Below are positions 1 through 9,081 of a DNA stretch of 64,000 nt, in pieces. Both the position numbers and the translations under genes were made by a program. Origin of the DNA: Azohydromonas lata NBRC 102462. Lineage in GTDB: Bacteria > Pseudomonadota > Gammaproteobacteria > Burkholderiales > Burkholderiaceae_C. The notes under the pieces are model-generated. The model had not been told where the DNA came from, searched no databases, and saw only the letters and a program-made list of their open reading frames with translations. The stretch's first letter is position 1, and each line of letters opens with the position of its first letter. The stretch covers positions 1 through 64,000 of the forward strand of contig NZ_BCTC01000027.1 in the NCBI RefSeq assembly GCF_001571085.1, in the 5' to 3' direction.

Positions 1-13
1 CCCCCCCCCCAAC

Positions 14-33
14 GGCCTACCTTCGGGTAGGCC
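14..33. terminator. Stem-loop at the window edge
   Basis: GGCCTACC and GGGTAGGCC form an 8-9 bp stem around a TTC loop, followed by only a weak T-containing stretch. It probably belongs to the end of a gene lying left of the window, paired with the next stem-loop. Confidence 0.4.
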
Positions 34-50
34 GCCCTATTTCAAGCAGA

Positions 51-71
51 CGCCCCGCTAAGGGGCGTTTT
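51..71 (+). terminator. Intrinsic terminator
   Basis: CGCCCC and GGGGCG form a stem around the loop GCTAA and are followed directly by TTTT. This is a standard rho-independent shape and would end plus-strand transcription entering from the left. Confidence 0.6.
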
Positions 72-510
72 GCATTGCGGCTTACGTCGCCGGTGTCCGC
101 TCCGGTACCGCGTTGATAGTTCGCGCGAGCCTGCTCCGAATCAAGCTATCGCCTCAAGCGCATCCAGGATGTCTGGCCACGTCGGGGCTGCCCCCGCGCT
201 TTCGGTGACGGATGTCCCTGGCGGCGGTGCGAGTCAGGCAGGGTGTGCAGTAGGTGCGGGGTACCTTCCCTCAGAGTCCTGGTAATCGTCGTCTTGGCAT
301 CCGTAATGCTGAAAACGCCGTGGCGCAAGTGCTTATCGCCGGCGGCAAGTGGTTAAATTGCAAAGGATTTTGTTGCCTGCCGGGAATTGAGGCGCCGTTG
401 CGCCTGGATGGTGACCCGGCGTCGTGCAGGGCCAGCCCGAAACGCGCTGCAGCTCCCACGGTATCGACGTTTTTGTCCTCTACGATTCGCCCCCAGCATG
501 ACGAGAGTGG
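72..510. other. No supported gene
   Basis: Only short overlapping open frames are present, none with a good ribosome binding site or a recognisable product. On the minus strand a frame reading PTWPDILDAL and ending near position 155 looks protein-like but has no start, so a decayed gene remnant is possible. The stretch precedes the restriction-modification gene and presumably carries its promoter, which I could not define. Confidence 0.4.
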
Positions 511-3500
511 GTGAGGGAGATGGACGCAAGGGTTGACTCTGCAGCGAGCGATGCGCGCGCTTTCATAAAAAAATGGGGACCGGGCGGGCGTTCGTACACG
601 CTCTCCGAGCGTGCCGGCGCGCAGAAGCACTTCATTGACCTGTGCCGGTTGCTCGCTCTGCCAGAGCCGGACGATCGCGACAGCTACTGCTTCGAGCGTG
701 GCTTGACGAAAACTGGCGCCGGCCGCGGCTGGGCTGACGTCTGGAAGCGCGGCACGTTTGCATGGGAGTACAAAGCGCCTGGCGCAAAGCTCGACGCGGC
801 GCTGCGCCAGCTCATGCAGTACGCGCTGCCGCTGGAGAGCCCACCGCTGCTTGTGGTCAGTGACCGACTGCGCATCGAGGTCCACACGCATTTCACGGGC
901 ACCCCCAGCGACTGCCATGTCTTCACGCTGGAGGACCTGGCGGATGCAGCGCAACGCCAGCGCCTGCGCTGGGTATTCACTGACCCAGAGCGTTTCAGGC
1001 CAGCGCGTACCAACCGGCAGATCACGGAAGAGGCCGCGCACACGTTTGCCGACACCGCGGCGCGCATGCGTGCCGCTGGCGCGCCGCCAGCGCAGGTCAG
1101 CCATTTCCTGACGCAGTGCGTGTTCTCGTTTTTCGCGGAAGACGTCGGTCTTTTGCCGGACCGGCTCTTTGAGCGCTTGGTAGGCATCACTGTGGCGCCC
1201 GAGCGGCTACGCGCACAACTCGCGCAACTGTTCAACGCGATGCGCGACGGAGGGCTGTTCGGGGTCAACGACGTGCCCTGGTTTAACGGCGGACTGTTCG
1301 CCACGGTCGACGTGCCTCCCCTGACCGCTGAGGACGTGGCCGCGTTGCGTACCGCCAGTGCCCTCAACTGGAGCGCTATCGACCCCGCCATCTTTGGCAC
1401 GCTGTTCGAGCGCGGGCTAGACCCCAGCAAGCGCGCCCAGCTGGGCGCCCACTACACCGACCCCGCCACCATCGAACGCCTCATCGAGCCTGTCGTGCGG
1501 CGGCCGCTGCTGCAGGAGTGGGAGACTGCGAAGGACAAGATTGCGGGACTCCTAGTCAAGCGCGACGAGCTGCGCGACGAGGCCCAGAAGATCCCTAGCA
1601 CCACCAAGACGCTGCGGGACAAATTCGCGCGCGTGCGCTCGCGGGCGAACGAAGCCGAGCGCGATGCGCAGGACACATTCCTTGGTTTCCTGAACCGGCT
1701 GCGCGACTTCCGCGTGCTCGATCCGGCGTGCGGCAGCGGGAACTTCCTGTACCTGGGCTTGAAAACGCTCAAGGATGTGGAACATCAGGCGAATCTGGAA
1801 GCGGAGCAGTTGGGCCTGCAACGCCAGTACGACCTGACCGGGCCGCACAACATGCTCGGCATTGAGCTCAACGAGTACGCCGCCGAACTCGCGCGGGTAA
1901 CGGTGTGGATCGGTGAACTGCAGTGGCGCATCCAGCACGGCTACAGCTTCCGCCTTGACCCGGTGCTGCAGTCCCTGGACCACATCGAGTGCCGCGATGC
2001 GGTGATGAACGCAGACGGCACCGAGGCTATCTGGCCAGCGGCTGATGCAGTCGTGGGCAATCCGCCATTTGTGGGCGACAAGAAAATGCGTGGCGAGTTG
2101 GGCGTGGATTACACCGAGCGCCTACGCGGCCTCTACGACGGACGCGTGCCGGGAGGGGCAGATCTAGTGTGCTACTGGTTTGAGAAGGCAAAAGCACAGA
2201 TCGAAGTCGGCACGCTCCAGCGCGCGGGGCTGGTTTCAACGAATTCAATCCGCGGCGGTCGCAACCGTGAAGTGCTGGACCGCATCTGCGCGGCGACTCG
2301 AATCTTCGAAGCTTGGGGTGATGAACCCTGGGTGAACAACGGAGCAGCAGTACGGGTCTCCTTAACTTGCTTCGGGTATAGCACTCAGCCAGCAATATTA
2401 GATGGTCAAGTGGTGACTTATATTGCGCCGGAATTGGCGGCTTGTGACGTAGCAGCTAACTCGTTGTCGTCAGCTGAAGTGCTTGATGAAAACCTGGGGG
2501 CGGCATTTCAGGGGCCAACCAAAGGCGGCAATTTTGATGTGCCAGGTGATACGGCGCGACGGTGGTTGCGCGAACCAGCAGTAGGTGTTCGCAATGCAGA
2601 TGTGCTGAAGCCTTGGGCCAACGGTCAAGCCGTTGTCGGTCGCTGGCCTGATATGTGGATCATCGACTTTGGCGATATGTCTGAGGAGGATGCCGCACGG
2701 TACGCTGCGCCGTTCGAATGGGTGAATACAAATGTTCGGCCAGAGCGTGCAAGCAATGCCGAAAAGAGAACTAGGGAATTCTATTGGCAGTTCAAGCGTT
2801 CTGGGGCTGATCAAAAGACGGCGGTACAATCTCTTTCGCGCTATATTGCGACGCCAGAAGTTTCAAAGCATCGGGTGTTTGTCTGGCTGCCAACGTCCGT
2901 TGCGGCTGACAAAAATCTTGTCGTGGTGGCTCGCCAAGATGATGCTACTTTTGGAGTGCTGCAGTCGCGATTCCATGAAATTTGGGCTCTGCGGCAGGGT
3001 ACTAGCTTAGAAGATCGACCAAGGTACACGTCTAGCACGACATTTCGGACATTCCCGTTTCCTGAGGGATTGACCCCACAGAACACGTCACACCAGCGCA
3101 CGGAGATTTTGGCCTCTGGTGCGGTCATTCCTGCTGATTTAGATACTAGCGTGCGAAAACATGCCGTGGCTATTGCCAATGCTGCACAGCGTCTGATTAC
3201 TTTGCGTGAAGCATGGTTGAATCCGCCAGAATGGACAGAGCAGCAGGCCGAAGTGAAGCCAATTGGCATGAAGGTTTCCCCCTACCCACATCGAATTGTG
3301 TCTAAGGCAGGTTTTGAAGGAGACGTGAAGAAACGCACACTGACGAACCTGTACAACAAGCCGCCCGCTTGGTTGACGCAAGCGCACGCAGCCTTGGATA
3401 AAGCAGTTGCCGTAGCGTATGGTTGGACCGAAGCCCCAGGCTCGCTCAGCGATGATGAGGTGCTGAAGCGACTTCTGGCAGCCAATCAAGCTCGATCTGC

Positions 3501-3516
3501 AAAAGCAGTCGCCTAA
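511..3516 (+). CDS. MmeI-like type IIL restriction-modification enzyme (fused nuclease and adenine methyltransferase)
   Basis: The 1001-residue protein combines DNA cleavage and N6-adenine methylation in one chain. An N-terminal PD-(D/E)XK nuclease is visible as D76-x9-E86-x-K88, the same spacing known for MmeI. SAM-binding motif I is DPACGSGNF from residue 404 and the catalytic motif IV is NPPF from residue 517. The C-terminal 400 residues would be the target recognition domain. Length fits the type IIL family (about 900-1000 residues). GTG at 511 gives this length, and an ATG at 520 is the alternative start. The half after about position 2330 is visibly less GC-rich than the first half, as expected for an exchanged specificity domain. 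A BREX PglX-type methyltransferase is less likely because of the intact nuclease motif. Confidence 0.85.
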   Translation: MREMDARVDSAASDARAFIKKWGPGGRSYTLSERAGAQKHFIDLCRLLALPEPDDRDSYCFERGLTKTGAGRGWADVWKRGTFAWEYKAPGAKLDAALRQLMQYALPLESPPLLVVSDRLRIEVHTHFTGTPSDCHVFTLEDLADAAQRQRLRWVFTDPERFRPARTNRQITEEAAHTFADTAARMRAAGAPPAQVSHFLTQCVFSFFAEDVGLLPDRLFERLVGITVAPERLRAQLAQLFNAMRDGGLFGVNDVPWFNGGLFATVDVPPLTAEDVAALRTASALNWSAIDPAIFGTLFERGLDPSKRAQLGAHYTDPATIERLIEPVVRRPLLQEWETAKDKIAGLLVKRDELRDEAQKIPSTTKTLRDKFARVRSRANEAERDAQDTFLGFLNRLRDFRVLDPACGSGNFLYLGLKTLKDVEHQANLEAEQLGLQRQYDLTGPHNMLGIELNEYAAELARVTVWIGELQWRIQHGYSFRLDPVLQSLDHIECRDAVMNADGTEAIWPAADAVVGNPPFVGDKKMRGELGVDYTERLRGLYDGRVPGGADLVCYWFEKAKAQIEVGTLQRAGLVSTNSIRGGRNREVLDRICAATRIFEAWGDEPWVNNGAAVRVSLTCFGYSTQPAILDGQVVTYIAPELAACDVAANSLSSAEVLDENLGAAFQGPTKGGNFDVPGDTARRWLREPAVGVRNADVLKPWANGQAVVGRWPDMWIIDFGDMSEEDAARYAAPFEWVNTNVRPERASNAEKRTREFYWQFKRSGADQKTAVQSLSRYIATPEVSKHRVFVWLPTSVAADKNLVVVARQDDATFGVLQSRFHEIWALRQGTSLEDRPRYTSSTTFRTFPFPEGLTPQNTSHQRTEILASGAVIPADLDTSVRKHAVAIANAAQRLITLREAWLNPPEWTEQQAEVKPIGMKVSPYPHRIVSKAGFEGDVKKRTLTNLYNKPPAWLTQAHAALDKAVAVAYGWTEAPGSLSDDEVLKRLLAANQARSAKAVA

Positions 3517-3630
3517 TGAAGATTGCTGGTCTGCTGGTCCTGGATGACAGCTGAACTTTGCGCAACTCGCTACAAAGGCCGGTACAGGCCTTGCGTCATG
3601 GCCCTGCTTGTGAAAGAAAAGCGCTGCCGC

Positions 3631-3658
3631 AAAAAAACGGGCCGCATGCGGTTTTTTT
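3631..3658 (+). terminator. Intrinsic terminator after the R-M gene
   Basis: An A-tract, then the palindrome CCGCATGCGG, then seven Ts. The A and T tracts extend the stem. It lies between the R-M gene and the next plus-strand gene, so the two are probably transcribed separately. Confidence 0.7.
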
Positions 3659-3678
3659 AATTGATCAGTGAGGCTTAA

Positions 3679-4587
3679 GTGCAGCACGACGACGAAGTTC
3701 TTCAGTTCAACTCCGTTCAGGAGTTCCAGTCTCGCCCCCTGTTTCACACAGCATTAGTCGCTGCCGCGGAAGATCTTGAGAAAATTGTTGGAAAGTATCT
3801 TCTGCCCGAGCCAAGAATGGCCTGGATCTGCTGTGGTTTGAATAACTGCGACCAACCTCATCGACGCGGCTATATTGTTCGTCTTCGGGATGGCAGAGAA
3901 ACGAACTGTGGTCACAACTGCGGCAGCAACCATTTTGGTGTCAAATGGGAAGAGCTGGAGGCGGCAGCTGCAAAAACAGAAACGGCAGCCGCAACCAGAA
4001 AATCCGTAGAAGCTATTCTTGCTCAGAAGCAAGCTCTCTTAGATCGCGCAAATAGCCTTATTTCATCATGCGCAAAATTTGAGTATAAAGTGCTGATGGT
4101 AAATGCATTATTACTACAGCACACAACTCTCTGGAGACATATTAAGGAGTGCGCGAAGCTGGATGGAGCTGTTCGTATAGAAGTTGCATTGCCATCAAAT
4201 TCCATCAATTACACTTACGGAAGCAAAGGAGCCCTAAAGACAGTCGCCACCATTGATGGTATAAGGCTTTTGACAGAGGATTTTATAAAATACTCAAATG
4301 TGATAAGTAAATCAGTTATTCCGGAGCTAAACTCATGGTCTGCTACAGAGCTTGAGGGCAAATCGCAAAAGGAGCTCGCCGCCTATTCGCAGCGCGGGCA
4401 AGCGTTTATTGGGACTTTGAATAGGGCCGAAAAACAGCTACAGACCAGTCATCTGTTGTTTCGAAAAGGCAACTTGGAAAAAATAAAACTAATCGTTCAA
4501 TATAAAATGCGAAGTCGCGAAAAGACTTCATCCCTGCTTAAGGATGTTGATGCGGTAGTTGCTATTGAATCTATAGTAGCCCCTTAG
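3679..4587 (+). CDS. Unknown Cys/His-rich protein
   Basis: A 302-residue protein of no family I recognise. Residues 51-85 contain CC-x4-C-x3-H and, after a short spacer, C-x-H-x-C-x3-H (C51, C52, C57, H61, C77, H79, C81, H85), which looks like a zinc-binding module. Residues 90-125 are Ala/Lys/Glu-rich and probably a coiled coil. The rest is helical with no membrane segment or signal peptide. The start is GTG at 3679 with AGG a few bases upstream. The gene is clearly AT-richer than the R-M gene before it and lies behind that gene's terminator, so it may have been acquired separately. Its position suggests an accessory or defence role, but nothing in the sequence proves this. Confidence 0.7.
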   Translation: MQHDDEVLQFNSVQEFQSRPLFHTALVAAAEDLEKIVGKYLLPEPRMAWICCGLNNCDQPHRRGYIVRLRDGRETNCGHNCGSNHFGVKWEELEAAAAKTETAAATRKSVEAILAQKQALLDRANSLISSCAKFEYKVLMVNALLLQHTTLWRHIKECAKLDGAVRIEVALPSNSINYTYGSKGALKTVATIDGIRLLTEDFIKYSNVISKSVIPELNSWSATELEGKSQKELAAYSQRGQAFIGTLNRAEKQLQTSHLLFRKGNLEKIKLIVQYKMRSREKTSSLLKDVDAVVAIESIVAP

Positions 4588-5068
4588 GAATGTTGAGTGT
4601 CCCTTGGCGATCTTGAACAGGCGCCGCAGCGCCTCAATGCCGGTCTGCTCCAACCCATCGCACCTGTTGACGGCGGTCTAAAAGCGCGGTTTGGCGGTCA
4701 CGACGCACTTTTTGGTCGCCATCGATACCGGCTGGCCAGCACATGACAGTGCGCGCCCGCACGTGGTCGGCGAGGTGAAGTCGCCAAGGGCCGGTGTCTG
4801 TGCTCAGGAAGGGCGCTCGCGGCCCCGTGGGCGGCGCAGGAATCTCAGACGCACATAGGGCGTGAGTGGCTGCCGACAGTAGCTGCAGCACCACTGGAGC
4901 GGCACCGCAACGGCCGGCACCATGGCGGCGGAGGCCGTCCCGTCAACCTGGGCTGCCAAGCAACCCTAGTGCGTCACGGTGCTGGCGGCGTCGTTTTCGG
5001 TAACGTCGGTGGGGGACGCTGCCGCCACCTGTTGACGGGCGCGCCAGCGCCGTGAGCGTTCGGTGTCA
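4588..5068. other. Gene-free stretch, possible insertion-sequence debris
   Basis: No reading frame here has coding character. The stretch separates two convergent genes and leads into 25-bp repeats typical of an insertion-sequence end, so it may be the remains of a decayed element. I cannot name that element from the sequence. Confidence 0.35.
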
Positions 5069-5165
5069 CTTTCCGCCGTATAGACGCCACGGCGTTTTCG
5101 GCGTCATGAAGCCACGCGGTTTCCGCCGTAATTGAGCCACTTCGTTTTCGGCATATAGGAGCCAC
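5069..5165. repeat. Four 25-bp direct repeats, IS21-like terminal repeats
   Basis: Four units of about 22 bp recur every 25 bp, starting near 5069, 5094, 5119 and 5144. Each has the form GTTTYCGSC followed by a short variable part and ending in AGCCAC or CGCCAC. IS21-family elements carry several such repeats inside each end, bound by their transposase. No IstA or IstB gene is present, so this would be an orphaned end. The family assignment is inference. Confidence 0.45.
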
Positions 5166-5257
5166 TGAAGAGCTAACGGATACCTCGATCTGAGCCCGGC
5201 CACGCCGGTGCTGAAGTGTGTGCAAAGCTCACTTCCTGCCACGTGCCAGTGCGACGT

Positions 5258-6940
5258 TCATTCAGGAATGCTGCCGTATTGGAGGGGAATTGTCGCGGAA
5301 ACCCTGGTGCCCGCATTAACTCCAGTTCTGATATCTAGCTTTCCCTGGAATGCGGCCACACGTTCCCTCATTCCAATCAGACCAATACCGGGAGAAGGCA
5401 TGCTGCTGTCGTAGCCTCTCCCGTTATCTTCAATGACTATCTCAAGCATTGCTTTTTCGGAATAATGCTTCAGAGATACGTTTACAGCGGTAGCGCCGGA
5501 GTGCTTAATGACATTGGATAACGCCTCTTGTACAAGTCTATATGCTGCTATCGAAACGCCGCTTTCAAGCTTCGACATGTCGCCTGCTGCTTGAAAGGAA
5601 AAATGGAAGCCCTGATGGGCAATGCCATAACCGCGGACCATTTCGTCGACAGCTTGGTCCAGTCCAAGTACATCAAGTATTTCAGGGCGCAACCTTTTGA
5701 CCAAGGCCCGCCCTTGGGTATAAAGATCATTTGTGTGCTCACTGATTGATGAAGCCCGCTCGGCGATTTCAATCAATGTTGGGTCGGGTTTGTTTGATGC
5801 TGCTAGCTTGATGATGCCCTGGGCGTCGTTGCGTACGCGAATGGCAATTGCGTTCAACACGTCATGGATTTCATGCGAGATGCTGCGCCGTTCTTCTTCC
5901 GCGACGCTTTGGAGTTGGTGGATCAGCGTCTGCCGTTCGCGATGAATCTTTTCTGCAGACTCCCTGGCCGTAGCCAGTGCGTGGGTCCGCATAATTGCAG
6001 TTGAGGCGCCTACTGCCCCAATAATGCATGCGCCTGCAGCCAGCAGGGCACCCCAGGCCAGCGCCGTGGCATCTGACATAACGGGTTCCGTCGCTAGGGA
6101 AACCGTTGCGTAGAAGTTGGTTCCATCCAGGCGCTCAAAAGCGGTCACTTTCTCCACGCCATCGTTTGGATCAATGGCCTTGATTACGCCGTTATCCAAT
6201 CCTGCCATGATCTGAGCTCCAACATCGTCACGACCTTGAATGCGGCCGTCAGACAACGTATATCTCGGGAAACTTATAAGGACGCGTTGGGGGTCGCGCA
6301 GCGTACTCGAAGAGTTTGGGCCAAAATTCAGAGTGCGGTAGTAGGAGAAGAATATATTTTCGGCAGAAAGATTCAGTTGTACGACACCGCAAAAGGTGCC
6401 GTCAGGAGCGGCATAGCGCCGTGATACATGAATGCCATGCTTCCCGCTGGCGCGACCGTCTTCGACATTGCTAATGAACAGATCTTGGCCGTCCCGGTTT
6501 GCCTTGAAATATTCGCGATCGCTGAGATCAGTACCATCTTGCCCAACCACCCCAACAATTCTTATCCCCTGTTCATTGATCAAGGTGAATGACGCAATGC
6601 CTGGCAGACGGTCGCGGTGGTCCCGAAGCAACTTCAGGATATACGCTTTTCTTTCAAAAGTGATTGGCTGGAGAAAGTCGCCTGGAGTGAGATGGTCAGC
6701 CAAGTCGCGCAATATGACGTCGGCCATTTTGAATCCGAACCTGTCGTGCTCAGCAATCAGGTGAGCATAAGAAGTTGCTTGGTCATTAAGGCGCGCACTG
6801 GCCTGTGAAATGGAATGGCGTGCCAAGTAGGCAAGGAGAGCCACACCAACAGATATAGTCAGCCACAAGATGCCGATAATGATGCCAACATTAAATCTAG
6901 ATATTTTTAAGTCGCGGCGGCCAAGCCTAAAGATCATCAT
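5258..6940 (-). CDS. Membrane sensor histidine kinase, NarX/UhpB (HisKA_3) type with extracellular Cache-like domain
   Basis: A 560-residue kinase. A first membrane segment lies at about residues 17-40, an extracytoplasmic sensor of about 250 residues resembling a Cache domain follows, and a second membrane segment lies near 295-316. Next is a HisKA_3 dimerisation domain with SHEIHD (phospho-acceptor His near residue 356) and a C-terminal HATPase domain with EDNGRGYD and GIGLIGMRER. Small ligands are usual for Cache sensors, but the ligand here is unknown. It shares strand with the response regulator upstream (gap 86 bp) and should phosphorylate it. An ATG follows directly, so the start may be one codon later. 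Confidence 0.85.
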   Translation of the reverse strand: MMIFRLGRRDLKISRFNVGIIIGILWLTISVGVALLAYLARHSISQASARLNDQATSYAHLIAEHDRFGFKMADVILRDLADHLTPGDFLQPITFERKAYILKLLRDHRDRLPGIASFTLINEQGIRIVGVVGQDGTDLSDREYFKANRDGQDLFISNVEDGRASGKHGIHVSRRYAAPDGTFCGVVQLNLSAENIFFSYYRTLNFGPNSSSTLRDPQRVLISFPRYTLSDGRIQGRDDVGAQIMAGLDNGVIKAIDPNDGVEKVTAFERLDGTNFYATVSLATEPVMSDATALAWGALLAAGACIIGAVGASTAIMRTHALATARESAEKIHRERQTLIHQLQSVAEEERRSISHEIHDVLNAIAIRVRNDAQGIIKLAASNKPDPTLIEIAERASSISEHTNDLYTQGRALVKRLRPEILDVLGLDQAVDEMVRGYGIAHQGFHFSFQAAGDMSKLESGVSIAAYRLVQEALSNVIKHSGATAVNVSLKHYSEKAMLEIVIEDNGRGYDSSMPSPGIGLIGMRERVAAFQGKLDIRTGVNAGTRVSATIPLQYGSIPE

Positions 6941-7026
6941 CTCAGTTCCAGCCTTTGAAGGGCTGGTGTGTCTTTGTCTGTAAGCATCGTTCGCTCACGG
7001 TCGGTACAAGCAAAGTGACGGGCCTG

Positions 7027-7659
7027 CTATTCAATCAATTCATACTTCAACGCAAGCCGGGTAATGTCGGCGGCACGCTGCACGCCTAAAGATTCCTTAA
7101 TCGACTTGGTGATCATTCCAATGGTCTTTGGATGCAAACTCAAATCGCCAGCAATCTCCTCGTTGGTCAAGCCTTTGGCCATCAACCTGAAAACAGTTAA
7201 CTCCCGGTCATTCAGTTTTTCCGCTGGTGACTCTTCGCCTCGTACCGTCAAAAGTGCAATTTGCTTGGCTACTTCAGGATGTAGGTACGTATTTCCGTCG
7301 TGAGCGGTTTTGATAGCCTCTGCGACGCATTCCAGTGGTGCACTTTTTGGTAAGAACGCTTTGCCGCCAAGCCGGTATGCCTCGCGCACAATATGGGGTT
7401 GATCAAATTGAGAATAGAAAACAATCCGTGCCGAGGAATCATATGTCAATATCTCGCGCGCTACATCCAAACCTCTGATTGCGCCAATTCTAAGATCCAA
7501 TACCAATACGGTTGGCTTCGATGTTACGTACCTGCTGATAACTTGTGTGCCATCAGCAATCGCATCGACTTGATCAATGCCAAAAAGCTTGAGGTCTTGC
7601 TGAAGGCTTCGTGTGATTGGCGGATGGTCGTCAGCTACCAGCACTCGAATCGGAGTCAT
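7027..7659 (-). CDS. NarL/FixJ-family response regulator
   Basis: A 210-residue two-domain regulator. The receiver domain starts VLVADDH and has a phospho-acceptor Asp at residue 55 (VLVLDLRIG). A LuxR-type helix-turn-helix occupies about residues 148-205 (LNDRELTVFRLMAKG, then NEEIAGDLSLHPKTI). The frame is open for 26 more codons upstream, but ATG at 7659 follows a strong GGGGAGG site at correct spacing, so I use that start. It lies directly upstream of the sensor kinase on the same strand, forming one two-component system. Its target promoters are not evident in the window. Confidence 0.9.
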   Translation of the reverse strand: MTPIRVLVADDHPPITRSLQQDLKLFGIDQVDAIADGTQVISRYVTSKPTVLVLDLRIGAIRGLDVAREILTYDSSARIVFYSQFDQPHIVREAYRLGGKAFLPKSAPLECVAEAIKTAHDGNTYLHPEVAKQIALLTVRGEESPAEKLNDRELTVFRLMAKGLTNEEIAGDLSLHPKTIGMITKSIKESLGVQRAADITRLALKYELIE

Positions 7660-8093
7660 GCAAGAACCTCCCCTGTGCAACTGACACAGCACGCAATTGC
7701 AGCCCCATACGCCGATACAAGGGGTTGCGCGAACCAAGAAGCAGATCTACCGCTAGCCACTTGCCCGTGATGCGATATTTCCAGACGTTATTTCCAGTCT
7801 AGACGGTGGTTCTACCCGTATCGCGTGAACTTACGTGTGGAAACTCCTCAAGGCGGCGTAAAAGTTCGTTTCGGTTCACAGGTTCGTGTTGCCTCATCGG
7901 ATATTGTGAGGGCACTGGTGGAGTGCTTTTTGGCTCCTTGATGTAGCGCCATTGCGTGGGCGGGTGCCTTTCGAGGCCAATCAGCGCAGGGAGTGACCGC
8001 ATGCCCGTGACCTCAGCTGTTAGACCCATGGTCGCCGTAAGTCCTCCTACAAGCCGTTCGGCTGGCGACCGACAGAGAAGGTGCGGCAGCAGC
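7660..8093. other. Upstream region, no supported gene
   Basis: This stretch lies between the divergently oriented response regulator and a small plus-strand gene. Overlapping short frames on both strands lack ribosome binding sites and recognisable products. It should hold the promoter of the two-component operon, but no convincing -35/-10 pair could be fixed. Confidence 0.35.
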
Positions 8094-8393
8094 ATGAAAG
8101 TACGTTCGCCCGCAGCGGCGTCGGCCCCAGATGATGTCGCCCGACTCGGCAAAGAGCTCGAACATGCCGAGGGCGTCGTGCGCCTTCTGTGCACCGCGGA
8201 TCTGTGCCTGAAGAACGGCGATGACGCTGCGCTGTACGCCTTGGGGTTCTCGCAGGAACACGTCGATGACCTGCGCTCAAGAAGCGATGGCAACCCCGGG
8301 TATCCTGCTTACGCAATGCGCAACGCGCGCTGGCAGGTTCAGTGGTTGCGCAAGCGCTTGTTGCTGGCCAAGCAGATGGTCGCGATCCTTTGA
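8094..8393 (+). CDS. Small hypothetical protein
   Basis: A 99-residue frame with protein-like composition: helical, Leu-rich, with a basic C-terminus (QVQWLRKRLLLAKQM). ATG at 8094 is preferred over a start at 7956 because residues before it are low-complexity, and GAGAAGG lies about 12 bp upstream. No family was recognised. The preceding 300 bp and following 390 bp hold no clear gene, so it has no operon context. It may be a chance frame. Confidence 0.4.
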   Translation: MKVRSPAAASAPDDVARLGKELEHAEGVVRLLCTADLCLKNGDDAALYALGFSQEHVDDLRSRSDGNPGYPAYAMRNARWQVQWLRKRLLLAKQMVAIL

Positions 8394-8781
8394 ACTGGCT
8401 GGGCAACGTTGCCCGGGTTTTCCTCCGCTGTGGTCCTGCGGCTTATGGCTGCGCTCACAGGAAATGCTCCTTGCCTTGGCGCTCGGCTGCGCTTGTCGGC
8501 CGGGGCACAGCTTCTCGCCCAGTTCTATCCCAGGTGCGTGAAGGCCGCGCACGGCGCCAGCGCCACGGATAGTGGCTCACCACGTCGACCGACTGGACCG
8601 CTGGCGGGGGCTCTACCCAGGCCTGCGCCGACCTCCAGGACGTGCGCCGAGGCACCAAGTGCCTATCCTGCGGCCAGCCAGTAGGCCGGTAGCAACGGAC
8701 GTGGGCGAGAATTGCGCAATTCTTTTGTGCAGTTCGCTGCTGCGGCGGGCGTGACGTCTTCCAGTGGCAGCGGACCTGGCC
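8394..8781. other. No supported gene
   Basis: Several short frames overlap here. One plus-strand frame ends GTKCLSCGQPVGR near 8690, which looks like the tail of a real zinc-ribbon-like protein, but it has a stop codon about 35 codons upstream and no start, so at most it is a remnant. Confidence 0.35.
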
Positions 8782-9081
8782 ATGTCCAAATCACGCACCC
8801 CTGCCGTACCGCCTCCCGAGTCGACGTCCCAAGAGCCGAGCGCGCAACTTTCCAGCTCTCATTCCTCCACCGCCACGGCCTTGGAGGGCGAGAAGGCCAG
8901 CGCGCGGGAGAACAAAACGATCCGGCTGCGGGTTGCCTTCGAAGCTCGGATCAAAGGTGAGGCCTATCGGCGCACCATCGCGGAAGGGCGCCGGGTCACG
9001 GAATCAGACATCATCGACGAGGCGTTGGAAGCGTACTTCCGCAGCCTTGATGAAAGCGCTGACCCAACCGGTCAGCCTTGA
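8782..9081 (+). CDS. Ribbon-helix-helix-like small protein
   Basis: A 99-residue protein. The first 45 residues are Ser/Pro/Thr-rich and probably disordered. The C-terminal half (ENKTIRLRVAFEARIKGEAYRR, then VTESDIIDEALEAYFRSL) has the beta-strand plus two-helix pattern of ribbon-helix-helix DNA-binding proteins. ATG at 8782 is chosen over GTG at 8764, and neither has a strong ribosome binding site. It converges with the DUF1173-like gene and overlaps its end by 10 bp. Accessory DNA-binding proteins of this size often help relaxases or regulate transfer genes. That role is inference. Confidence 0.6.
   Translation: MSKSRTPAVPPPESTSQEPSAQLSSSHSSTATALEGEKASARENKTIRLRVAFEARIKGEAYRRTIAEGRRVTESDIIDEALEAYFRSLDESADPTGQP

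Noticed and set aside
1-10. Run of ten Cs at the window start
   Set aside because: It could be a genuine homopolymer or a sequencing artefact; nothing functional can be inferred from the window.
271-1104. Minus-strand frame of 277 codons
   Set aside because: It overlaps the N-terminal nuclease part of the MmeI-like gene in antisense and has no family features.
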